Shown: positions 24,676 through 32,019 of the stretch, piece by piece
Layout of the letters: each line of letters opens with the position of its first letter
Numbering within the stretch: the stretch's first letter is position 1
NCBI RefSeq assembly: GCF_021233415.1
Contig: NZ_CP089466.1
Coordinates: 2,356,001-2,420,000 of the forward strand
DNA from: Halobacterium litoreum
GTDB taxonomy: Archaea > Halobacteriota > Halobacteria > Halobacteriales > Halobacteriaceae
Direction: 5' to 3'
Length of the DNA stretch: 64,000 bases
Notes under the pieces: generated by a model
What the model was told of the DNA's origin: nothing
What the model saw: only the letters and a program-made list of their open reading frames with translations
The model's database searches: none
Made by a program: the position numbers and the translations under genes

Positions 24676-25257
24676 ATGGACGTCGCGATACTGCTGTACG
24701 AGGGGTTCGACGAGTTGGACGCCGTCGCGCCCTACGAGGTGTTCCGGACGGCCGGCGAGTTCGGCGGCGACATCGACGCCACGATGCGCACGCTCGTACC
24801 CGCCGAGCGCGTGACCGCGAGCCACGGCCTCACGGTCGAGCCGGACGACGTGTTGCTCGGCGTGCCCGACCTCGTGTTGGTTCCGGGCGGCGGGTGGAAC
24901 GACCGCGGCGAGGCCGGCACGCGCGCCGAAGTCGAAGACGGCACGCTCCCCGAGCGCCTGCACACGCTCCACGACGGCGGCGCCGAAATCGCGTCGGTCT
25001 GCACGGGCGCAATGCTCCTCGCGGAAGCCGGCCTGCTCGACGGCCGCCCCGCCACCACCCACGAGTCCGCGAAAGCCGACCTCGCCGAGTACGACGTGGA
25101 CGTGCGCGACGACCGCGTCGTGGACGACGGCACGATTCTCACCGCGGGTGGCGTCACGTCGGGCATCGACCTCGCGCTCCACCTCGTCGAGCGCGAGTGC
25201 TCGCCCGGCCTCGCCGAGAAAGTCGCCGACGAAATCGAGTACGAGTCTGGGTACTGA
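24676..25257 (+). CDS. DJ-1/PfpI family protein
   Basis: This 193-residue class I glutamine amidotransferase-like protein uses the ATG giving MDVAILLYEGFDELD. The nucleophile elbow is ASVCTGAMLLAEAGLL near residue 113, with the catalytic-type Cys; a conserved Glu near 13 (EGFDELD) and a His in TTHESAK near 134 complete the DJ-1 site. Family members act as glyoxalase/deglycase, chaperone or isonitrile hydratase-like enzymes. No further assignment is possible. Confidence 0.9.
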   Translation: MDVAILLYEGFDELDAVAPYEVFRTAGEFGGDIDATMRTLVPAERVTASHGLTVEPDDVLLGVPDLVLVPGGGWNDRGEAGTRAEVEDGTLPERLHTLHDGGAEIASVCTGAMLLAEAGLLDGRPATTHESAKADLAEYDVDVRDDRVVDDGTILTAGGVTSGIDLALHLVERECSPGLAEKVADEIEYESGY

Positions 25258-25364
25258 CTGTCTACGTCACTCGTCGCTGACTGCCCTCTGCTCGCGGGTC
25301 GCTCTGCTCGCGGCTCACTCAGTTCGCCGCTCGCTAACTCGTCGCTCTCAATCGTTCGCTCCGC

Positions 25365-26273
25365 TCACTCTTTCCGAGCGACCTCGTGCCGCCCGAACCC
25401 GTACCGGAGCCGGTTCGCGAGGCGCCGCGAGAACCGTCCCTCGCCGTCGCCCGAGGACCGCGAGGCGAAGCGCTCGGCGAGCGCCTGGTAGATGAGGGGG
25501 AGCGCGACCTCCTGTTCGAGGCTCTCCTGGACCGTCCACGTGCCCGTTGAGCCGCCGGCGACGTGGTCGGCGACGGTGCCGAGGTCGGTGCCCTCCTCGC
25601 GGAACGCCTCCTCGCAGAGTTCCAGCAGCCACGACCGGATGACTGCGCCGTTGTTCCACGTGCGCGCGACGGCCTCCAGGTCGAGGTCGTAGCGACCCTC
25701 GTGGAGGAGTTCGAACCCCTCACCGTACGTCTGCATGAGCGCGTACTCGACGCCGTTGTGGACCATCTTCACGTAGTGCCCGGAGCCCGCCGGCCCCATG
25801 CGGTCGTGGCCGTCCGGCCCGGTGGCGACGGCGTCGAAGACGGGCACGAGGTCGTCGTACGCCCACTCGGGCCCGCCGACCATCAGGGAGAAGCCGAGTT
25901 CGGCGCCCGCCGGTCCCCCCGAGGTGCCGCAGTCGAGGTACGCGAAGTCGTGTTCGTCGGCGCGCCGCGTCGACTCCTCGAAGTGGCTGTTACCCCCGTC
26001 CACCACCACGTCGTCGGCGTCGAGATGCGGTGTGAGTTCTTCCAGCGCGGCGTCCACGGGGTCGCCCGCCGGCACCATCAGCCAGATGCGCTTCTCGTCG
26101 CCGAGTTCCGCGGCGAGCGCTTCCAGCGAGTCGGCTGGCGTCGCGCCCGCGTCCGCGGCGTCCTCGCGCGCGTCAGCGTCGATGTCGAACGCCACCACGT
26201 CGTGGCCGGCGTCGAGACAGCGGTCGACGACGATGCGCCCCATGCGGCCGAGGCCGACGACTCCGAGTTCCAT
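25365..26273 (-). CDS. gnd: 6-phosphogluconate dehydrogenase (decarboxylating)
   Basis: This 302-residue enzyme oxidises and decarboxylates 6-phosphogluconate to ribulose 5-phosphate. The Rossmann motif is GLGRMG at 6-11. The substrate motifs DGGNSHFEES near 92, GTSGGPAGAELG near 115 and the catalytic lysine in HYVKMVHNG near 160 are all present. The length fits the short, archaeal-type 6PGDH (about 300) rather than the 470-residue bacterial type, and it likely serves the haloarchaeal oxidative pentose phosphate pathway. Confidence 0.93.
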   Translation of the reverse strand: MELGVVGLGRMGRIVVDRCLDAGHDVVAFDIDADAREDAADAGATPADSLEALAAELGDEKRIWLMVPAGDPVDAALEELTPHLDADDVVVDGGNSHFEESTRRADEHDFAYLDCGTSGGPAGAELGFSLMVGGPEWAYDDLVPVFDAVATGPDGHDRMGPAGSGHYVKMVHNGVEYALMQTYGEGFELLHEGRYDLDLEAVARTWNNGAVIRSWLLELCEEAFREEGTDLGTVADHVAGGSTGTWTVQESLEQEVALPLIYQALAERFASRSSGDGEGRFSRRLANRLRYGFGRHEVARKE

Positions 26274-26363
26274 GGGTAGCAGTTCCGGCGGCGGTAAGTA
26301 GGGGTTGCGGTTGTGCGCGGACGGGTCGGGCGCGGCCCGGCGTCAGGAGTCGGTGGCCGAACG

Positions 26364-28208
26364 CTATCCCTGAATCTGTCCGGCCTGCACCTCCCAGAGG
26401 TCGGCGTACCGGCCGCCGTCGTCCAGCAGGTCGTCGTGGGCGCCGCGTTCGACGACTTCGCCGTCCTCGACGACGAGAATCCGGTCGGCGTCCCGGACCG
26501 TGGAGAGGCGGTGAGCGATGACGACGGCGGTGCGGTCGGCGGCGAGGTCGTCGAGGCTGTCCTGAATCCGGCGCTCGGTCTCGGTGTCCACGTCGCTCGT
26601 GGCTTCGTCGAGGACCAGAATCTCGGGGTCGTGGAGGACGGCGCGGGCGATGGCGAGGCGCTGGCGCTGCCCGCCGGAGAGTTTCACGCCGCGCTCCCCG
26701 ACCTCGGTGTCGTAGCCCTCGGGGAGGGCCGTGACGAACTCGTGGGCGTCCGCCGCCTTCGCCGCCTCGACCACGGCGTCGCGGTCGGCGTCGAACTCGC
26801 CGTACCGGACGTTTTCGGCGATAGTGCCGTCGAAGAGGAAGGTGTCCTGGCTGACGTAGCCGACGTGCTCGCGGAGGCTGTCGAGCGTGACCTCGCGCAC
26901 GTCGCGGCCGTCGACGCGGACGGCGCCGTCGTCCACGTCGTACATCCGCAAGAGGAGTTTGCAGAGCGTGGACTTCCCGGCGCCGGTCGGCCCGACGAGC
27001 GCCACCGTGTCGCCGGGGTCGGCGTCGAAAGAGACGCCGTCGACGACCGGCTCGTCGTCGTAGCCGAACGTAACGTCGTCGTAGGTGACGTCGCCCGCCA
27101 CGTCCTCGAGTTCGGTGGCGTCGTCGCTGTCGGTGACCTCGGCGGGCACGTCCATCAGGCCGAACACGCGCGCCGAGGAGGCCTTCGCGTTCTCGTACTG
27201 GTCGACGATGTTCGACACCTCGGCGAGCGGCGTGACGAACCGCTGGGTGAGGAACACGAACGTCACGAACGCGCCGGGCGTCAGCGTCCCCGTGAGCGGC
27301 CCGGGCGCGCCGTAGAGGAGCCACGAACCGCCGACGGCGAACGTCACCGCGAAGGAGATGCCGGCGAGCAGTTCCATCCCCGGCCGGTAGACGTAACTCA
27401 GCCGGAGCACGTCCATCGTGTCCTGGAAGAAGCGATAGGACGCGGACGTGACGCGCTCGGTCTCGTGGTCCTCGGCGGCGCTCGTCTTCACGAGTTCGAC
27501 GCCCGCGAGGCTGTTCTCCAGTCGCGTGTTGAGGTTGCCGACGGCGGCGCGCTGGCGCTCGTAGCGGGGTTCGGCGCGCTTCATGAACCACGACGTGAGC
27601 ACCACCATCAGGGGAATCGCGGTGAGCGTGACGACGGCCAACTGGGCGTTCTCGTAGACCAGGATGGCGGCGATGCCGGCGAGCATCACGACGAGGCGCG
27701 CGGAGTTCTGGAGCGCGTTGTCGAGGAAGACTTCGAGGTTCGACGCGTCGTTGTTCAGCACCGACATCACTTCGCCGGTCTGCTTGTCGTCGAAGAACGT
27801 CATGTCGAGGCTCTGCATCTTCGCGAACGAGTCCGTCCGCACGTCGTGCATCACGCGGTGCGCGAACAGGTTCGCGGTGACGCCGTAGGCGTACGTGAAC
27901 ACCGCCGTGACGACGAACGACGCGCCGATGAGGACGGCGGAGAACTCGAACTGGGCGGCGTCGGTCGCGGGCAGCCAGTTCGCCGGCACGAGCGGGAGTT
28001 CGTAGGGCGCGTCGCCCGTGAACACGCTGTCGATGGCGGCGCCGAGCACGAGCGGCGGGAGGAGGCTGGCGACCCGCGCGACGACGTTCGCCGCCATCCC
28101 GAGCGCGAGGTAGCGCCACTCCGGCACGCCGTACTCGCGGAACAGGCGGACGAGCGGTCGGTCGACGCGGTCGCGGTACTGGTCGAAGACGCTGTCCTCC
28201 GTGGCCAT
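26364..28208 (-). CDS. ABC exporter, membrane domain fused to ATPase
   Basis: This 614-residue half-transporter uses the ATG giving MATEDSVFDQY; a GTG 18 bp upstream is the alternative. Six membrane helices occupy about 35-330 and the ATPase domain follows: Walker A GPTGAGKST, Q-loop GYVSQDTFLF, signature LSGGQRQR, Walker B ILVLDEATSD and switch His in IAHRLST. This is the MsbA/multidrug-type export layout; two copies would form a working dimer. The substrate is unknown. Confidence 0.92.
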   Translation of the reverse strand: MATEDSVFDQYRDRVDRPLVRLFREYGVPEWRYLALGMAANVVARVASLLPPLVLGAAIDSVFTGDAPYELPLVPANWLPATDAAQFEFSAVLIGASFVVTAVFTYAYGVTANLFAHRVMHDVRTDSFAKMQSLDMTFFDDKQTGEVMSVLNNDASNLEVFLDNALQNSARLVVMLAGIAAILVYENAQLAVVTLTAIPLMVVLTSWFMKRAEPRYERQRAAVGNLNTRLENSLAGVELVKTSAAEDHETERVTSASYRFFQDTMDVLRLSYVYRPGMELLAGISFAVTFAVGGSWLLYGAPGPLTGTLTPGAFVTFVFLTQRFVTPLAEVSNIVDQYENAKASSARVFGLMDVPAEVTDSDDATELEDVAGDVTYDDVTFGYDDEPVVDGVSFDADPGDTVALVGPTGAGKSTLCKLLLRMYDVDDGAVRVDGRDVREVTLDSLREHVGYVSQDTFLFDGTIAENVRYGEFDADRDAVVEAAKAADAHEFVTALPEGYDTEVGERGVKLSGGQRQRLAIARAVLHDPEILVLDEATSDVDTETERRIQDSLDDLAADRTAVVIAHRLSTVRDADRILVVEDGEVVERGAHDDLLDDGGRYADLWEVQAGQIQG

Positions 28209-28291
28209 TACGTTTCGAAATACCACGGGCGCCGAAGTCGGTTACGGTCCGAACCGGAACACTCCAGTGCGGGCCGGTACAGGCCTCGGAC

Positions 28292-28531
28292 ATGCGAACG
28301 TCCCTGCCCGCCGTCCTCGCGCTCCTCGTCGTCAACGACGTGGTACTGGTCGTCCTCCTCGACGCGAACGTGCCGACGTGGGGGCTGGTGCTCGGCGCCG
28401 CCGTCGGGCTATCCGCGCCCATCGTCGCGCTCGCCGGTGTGGCAACCGAGGACACCGGTCCGGCGTCTCGGGCCGACCTGCAGGCGGAACTCCGAGACCT
28501 GCGCGAGCGCGTCGAGGAACTGGAGAAGTAG
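28292..28531 (+). CDS. Small membrane protein with C-terminal coiled coil
   Basis: A 79-residue protein with two membrane helices (about 4-24 and 29-49) and a charged C-terminal helix (ADLQAELRDLRERVEELEK) that looks like a short coiled coil. The function is unknown. It is divergent from the ABC exporter and convergent with the iron ATPase. Confidence 0.7.
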   Translation: MRTSLPAVLALLVVNDVVLVVLLDANVPTWGLVLGAAVGLSAPIVALAGVATEDTGPASRADLQAELRDLRERVEELEK

Positions 28532-28537
28532 CCGGAG

Positions 28538-29389
28538 TCAGTCGAGTGCGCGCCGCGGCACGATGCGGGGTTCGTCGTCGTAACTGACGGCGGCGTCGAC
28601 GCCGAACACGTCCGCGAGCAGGTCCTCGGTCACCACGTCCTCGGGCGGCCCCCAGTCGTACACCGACCCGTCGTCTAGCGCGACGAGGTAGTCCGCGAAC
28701 CGCGCCGCCTGCTGGAGGTCGTGGAGCACGACACAGACCGTCACGTCGCGTTCCTCGTTGAGCGTCCGGACGACCTCCATGACGCGGAGTTGGTGGTGCA
28801 AGTCGAGATACGTCGTCGGCTCGTCCAGCAGGAGGACGTCGGTGTCCTGGGCGAGCGTCATCGCGACGAACGCGAGTTGCTTCTGGCCGCCCGAGAGTTC
28901 CGAGAGCGCGGCGTCCCGGAGGTGGTCGATGCCCGCGAGGTCGATGGCGCGCTCGACAGCGGCCTCGTCGTCCTCGCCCATCGGGTCGAGGAATCCCCGG
29001 TGAGGATAGCGCCCGTGGGAAATCAACTGTTCGACGCTGAGGCCGCCCGGGGCGTCGTTCTCCTGGGAGAGCAGGCCGAGGTCGCGCGCGAGTTCCTTCG
29101 GCGGACGCTCGTGGACGTCCTCGCCGTCGAGCAGGACGGTGCCGGGGTCGGGTTCGAGTTCGGCGGAGAACCCCTTGAGGAGCGTCGACTTCCCGGAGCC
29201 GTTCGGGCCGACGAGCGCGGTGACCTCTCCTTCCGGGACGACGATGTCCTCGCAGTCCACGACCGCGCCGTCGCCGTAGCCGAGTTCGATGTCGGTGCCG
29301 AACAGCGCGGCGTCCGCGACGGGGTCCTCGTCGACGACGGCGCGCGTCTCTTCGGGCGTCTCGTCGGGTGTGCGTGGTGTCTGTGGCAT
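28538..29389 (-). CDS. Iron/siderophore/cobalamin-type ABC transporter ATPase
   Basis: This 283-residue FepC/BtuD-type ATPase uses the ATG giving MPQTPRTPDE; the far longer frame upstream runs through the permease gene. Walker A is GPNGSGKST at 61-69, with Q-loop LGLLSQEND, signature ELSGGQKQL, Walker B VLLLDEPTTYLD and switch His VVLHDLQQA. It powers uptake of iron chelates or corrinoids through the permease encoded just upstream (2-bp gap). The 30-residue acidic N-terminal extension is haloarchaeal in style. The promoter dyads point to iron as the regulated nutrient. Confidence 0.93.
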   Translation of the reverse strand: MPQTPRTPDETPEETRAVVDEDPVADAALFGTDIELGYGDGAVVDCEDIVVPEGEVTALVGPNGSGKSTLLKGFSAELEPDPGTVLLDGEDVHERPPKELARDLGLLSQENDAPGGLSVEQLISHGRYPHRGFLDPMGEDDEAAVERAIDLAGIDHLRDAALSELSGGQKQLAFVAMTLAQDTDVLLLDEPTTYLDLHHQLRVMEVVRTLNEERDVTVCVVLHDLQQAARFADYLVALDDGSVYDWGPPEDVVTEDLLADVFGVDAAVSYDDEPRIVPRRALD

Positions 29390-29391
29390 TG

Positions 29392-30567
29392 TCAGAACTC
29401 GTTGAAGTCGACCGCGCGGCGGAGCAACAGGAGGAAGTACGGGCCGCCGATGAGGCCGGTGACGACGCCGACCGGGACCTGTGTGCCGGGGAGGCCGAGG
29501 CGGGCAATGACGTCCGCCACAACGACGAGCGCCGGCCCGGCGAACAGGCAGCCGGTGATGAGGCGCTTGTAGTCGCTGCCGACGAACAGGCGGACGACGT
29601 GGGGCACGACGAGGCCGACGAACTCCACGAGGCCGGCGACGGCGACGGCGGCGGAGGCGGCGACGATGGCGAGCGCCGACAGCCCGAACCGGAGGCGTTC
29701 GACGCTCATGCCGAGCGAGCGCGCGGTGCGTTCGCCGAGCAGGAGGACGTCGAGGTGGCGCGCGGCGAGTACCGAGGCTGGCACGACGAACAGCGTGGGG
29801 ATGGCGACGAGGCGGACTTCCGTCCAGTTCACGCCGGTGAGGGAGCCGGCGAGCCACGCGACGGCGGTGCGCATTACGCCGTTGCTCTCGATGAAGTAGA
29901 ACATCCCCGTCTGGAGGCTGTTGAAGATGGTCGCGACGACGACGCCCGCGAGCACGAGGCGGACGGGCGTGGTGCCGCCGCGCCACGCGACGGCGTACAC
30001 GAGGAGGAAGGCGAGCGTACCGCCGGCGACGGCGGCCACCGGGAGGTAGTACGTGCCCAGCGAGAGAACGAGCGTCGCGACGACGGCGACGCCGGCGCCG
30101 GAAGAGACGCCGAGGATGTAGGGGCTGGCGAGTTCGTTCCGGGTGATGGCTTGGAAAATGGCGCCGGAGATGGCGAGGTTGAGGCCGACGAAAGCGGCGA
30201 CGACGACCCGGGGGAGGCGGATGGTCCAGACGACGACGGTGGCGTTCGAGAGCACCGAGAGGTCGGCGTAAATACCGAAGAATCGCGCCGCGTTCTCGCC
30301 GAGGACGATGGTGGCGAGAATCTCGGGGTTGGTGAGCACTTTCTCGTCGAAGAGCGCGCGCACGGCCGTCTCGATGGGCATGTTGTAGGCGCCGTACCGC
30401 ACTTGCACGACCGCCGAGACGAAGACGAGGGCCATGCTCGTGGCGGCGATGCCGAGGAGCGTGGCGTCGAACTCGGGCGCGATGGCGGCCAGTTTGCGCG
30501 ACCGTGGCGAGGAGTGGTCGTCTGTCATGGTGGAGGTGCGTCGCCGGCGGCGGCGACGCGAGTTCAT
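29392..30567 (-). CDS. FecCD-type ABC transporter permease
   Basis: This 391-residue permease has about ten membrane helices and the FecCD block (GISGA-like NLAISGAIFQAITRNELASPYILGVSSGAG near 140), with the EAA-like GLVEFVGLVVPHVVR loop near 310. The ATG at 30567 starts right after an iron-type operator and at leaderless spacing from a T-rich box at 30589-30597; it adds an Arg-rich MNSRRRRRRR tail. An internal ATG at 30528 (MTDDHSS) is the alternative. It pairs with the ATPase 2 bp downstream and the binding protein upstream. Confidence 0.9.
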   Translation of the reverse strand: MNSRRRRRRRTSTMTDDHSSPRSRKLAAIAPEFDATLLGIAATSMALVFVSAVVQVRYGAYNMPIETAVRALFDEKVLTNPEILATIVLGENAARFFGIYADLSVLSNATVVVWTIRLPRVVVAAFVGLNLAISGAIFQAITRNELASPYILGVSSGAGVAVVATLVLSLGTYYLPVAAVAGGTLAFLLVYAVAWRGGTTPVRLVLAGVVVATIFNSLQTGMFYFIESNGVMRTAVAWLAGSLTGVNWTEVRLVAIPTLFVVPASVLAARHLDVLLLGERTARSLGMSVERLRFGLSALAIVAASAAVAVAGLVEFVGLVVPHVVRLFVGSDYKRLITGCLFAGPALVVVADVIARLGLPGTQVPVGVVTGLIGGPYFLLLLRRAVDFNEF

Positions 30568-30570
30568 CTT

Positions 30571-30584
30571 TTAGGCCGCCCTAA
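30571..30584 (-). promoter_or_regulatory. DtxR-type iron operator at the permease promoter
   Basis: A TTAGG-CCGC-CCTAA dyad on the plus strand, immediately upstream of the permease ATG at 30567. It matches the TTAGG-N4-CCTAA pattern seen at the binding-protein promoter. The position between the T-rich box and the start would block transcription when occupied. Confidence 0.65.
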
Positions 30585-30603
30585 GAGACAAAAAGGGTTG
30601 CGT

Positions 30604-31779
30604 TTACGACGTGACGATGCCGGCGAGTTCGTCGCGGTCGAAGAGGTCGCCGGAGAACTGGTCGGGGTAGAGTTCGGTGGCGAACCGCTCGGTGAGGAAC
30701 AGGTGCTGGATGGGGCCCATGAAGATGGGGCCACCCCGGTAGACGTCGCCGTTCTCGACGGCGGTGATTCGACTCGCCGCCTCGTGGTCCTGCATGAACG
30801 AGACGACCGTGTTCTGGAACTCCTCGGCGGACTTGCCCTCGTGGCCGCGCACGAACAGCACCTCGGGGTCGAGGTCCAGCAGCGTCTCGTAGTCTACCTT
30901 CGAGCGCGTGCCCTCGGAGAGCGCCTCCACGTCGGAGTTCGCGATGACGTCCCGGACGTTCAGGTCGTGGAAGGACTTCTTGTTCGCGCCCTCGCCGGAG
31001 AGGTGGTACGGCGAGAACGACTTGGGGTTGTTCGCGCCGCCCCAGACGAGCGCGCCACGCGGCCCCTCGCTCGGGACTTTCTCGCCGACGCGTCCGACGT
31101 AGTCGTCGTGGAAGGACTTGAACGCCTCGTAGCGCTCCTGCTCTTGGACGATTTCGGCGACCTTCTCGAAGGCGCCGTACAGCGTGTAGTAGTCGTAGTC
31201 GTGCCACGAGTCGGTGCGCCGGAAGATGGTGTTCCCGAGGAACGGCGCGGCGCGCTCTTCGAGGAAGGAGACGTCCTCGCCCGTCATCTCGAAGACGTTC
31301 GTCAGCCAGTTCGGGTCCATCAGGAAGAGGTCCGGGTCGATGTCGAGCAGGGTCTCCCGGGAGATTTCCTGCTTGATGAGGTCGACCATCTCGGACTCGT
31401 CGACGCTGACGCCGTCGAGTTCCTCGTAGGGGCCAGTGTGGAAGCGGCCCTTCTGGCCGACCGACTCGATGGCGTCGCCGTGCCCGAGCGCGACGAGCAT
31501 GTCGGCGTAGCCGGGCATGTACGGCGCGATGCTCTCGGGCGTCGACTCGAACGTGACTTCGCCGACCGGGGTCATCGAGACGGAGTACGAGGCGTCGGTC
31601 TGCGTGGTCTCCTCGCTCTCGGTGGTCTCCGCTGCGGTGGTCTCCTCGGTGGTGTCGGTGGGTGCCTGCGTCTCGGTGCTGGTGTCGTCGGAACTGCCCT
31701 CGTTGGGGCTGTTACAGCCCGCGACGAGGGCGGCGAGTGCGGCCGAACTGCCGGTCTTGAGGAACGTGCGTCGCTGCAT
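30604..31779 (-). CDS. Iron-type ABC transporter substrate-binding lipoprotein
   Basis: This 391-residue Tat lipoprotein uses the ATG giving MQRRTFLKTG. It has a twin-Arg motif (RRTFLK), a lipobox LVAGC with the lipid Cys at 22, and a 50-residue Ser/Thr/Glu-rich linker. The rest is a TroA/FepB-like class III binding fold (TFESTPESIAPYMPGYADMLVALGHGD near 80, VENGDVYRGGPIFMGP near 345). It sits in the outer face of the membrane and captures the ligand for the permease/ATPase pair downstream. Two operator-like dyads flank its TATA box. Confidence 0.92.
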   Translation of the reverse strand: MQRRTFLKTGSSAALAALVAGCNSPNEGSSDDTSTETQAPTDTTEETTAAETTESEETTQTDASYSVSMTPVGEVTFESTPESIAPYMPGYADMLVALGHGDAIESVGQKGRFHTGPYEELDGVSVDESEMVDLIKQEISRETLLDIDPDLFLMDPNWLTNVFEMTGEDVSFLEERAAPFLGNTIFRRTDSWHDYDYYTLYGAFEKVAEIVQEQERYEAFKSFHDDYVGRVGEKVPSEGPRGALVWGGANNPKSFSPYHLSGEGANKKSFHDLNVRDVIANSDVEALSEGTRSKVDYETLLDLDPEVLFVRGHEGKSAEEFQNTVVSFMQDHEAASRITAVENGDVYRGGPIFMGPIQHLFLTERFATELYPDQFSGDLFDRDELAGIVTS

Positions 31780-31786
31780 ACCAGAT

Positions 31787-31800
31787 TTTGGCCGGCCTAA
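31787..31800 (-). promoter_or_regulatory. Iron operator (proximal) of the binding-protein gene
   Basis: Plus-strand TTTGG-CCGG-CCTAA, one mismatch from TTAGG-N4-CCTAA. It lies between the TATA box and the ATG at 31779, overlapping the expected transcription start. Confidence 0.65.
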
Positions 31801-31810
31801 AGATAATAAG
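31801..31810 (-). promoter_or_regulatory. TATA box of the iron binding-protein gene
   Basis: On the minus strand CTTATTATCT, centred about 27 bp upstream of the ATG at 31779. It is bracketed by the two iron-operator dyads. Confidence 0.6.
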
Positions 31811-31821
31811 GCCGTCGATTT

Positions 31822-31835
31822 TTCGGTCGGCCTAA
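31822..31835 (-). promoter_or_regulatory. Iron operator (distal) of the binding-protein gene
   Basis: Plus-strand TTCGG-TCGG-CCTAA, one mismatch from TTAGG-N4-CCTAA. It sits directly upstream of the TATA box, a position where a DtxR-family protein could also act as activator or repressor. Confidence 0.6.
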
Positions 31836-31884
31836 ACGAGAGTGGTTCACACACCGCGAGCGCGCCTCACACGGGACGGGAACC

Positions 31885-31890
31885 TTTATC
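31885..31890 (+). promoter_or_regulatory. TATA box upstream of the valS leader
   Basis: tttatc lies about 28 bp before the ATG at 31915 and 133 bp before the valS ATG. This places the likely transcription start at or near the short upstream reading frame, so valS should have a leader of about 105 nt. Confidence 0.55.
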
Positions 31891-31914
31891 AGCGCGCCCG
31901 CGCTCATCGCAGGT

Positions 31915-31947
31915 ATGCGCGTCGAGTTCGCGGTAGTACGTGTGTAG
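31915..31947 (+). CDS. Short valine-rich upstream ORF of valS (possible leader peptide)
   Basis: A 10-codon reading frame MRVEFAVVRV with four valines, two of them consecutive GTA codons, a codon little used in GC-rich haloarchaeal genes. It starts at the expected transcription start and ends 72 bp before valS. A 6-bp stem (gtccag/ctggac, 31961-31985) follows. The design resembles a bacterial attenuation leader: valine shortage would stall a ribosome here. No such mechanism is established for archaeal valS, so this is a hypothesis; the peptide may be chance. Confidence 0.45.
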   Translation: MRVEFAVVRV

Positions 31948-32019
31948 GCTCCATTCTCTCGTCCAGCGACGCGACCCGCCTGGACAGCCGCGTGACCGCG
32001 ACCGACGACCGACTCACCC

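Noticed and set aside
25258-25364. Short CGCTCGC-rich repeats between the DJ-1 and 6PGDH genes
   Set aside because: Low-complexity sequence in a convergent gap with no regular unit or strong hairpin.
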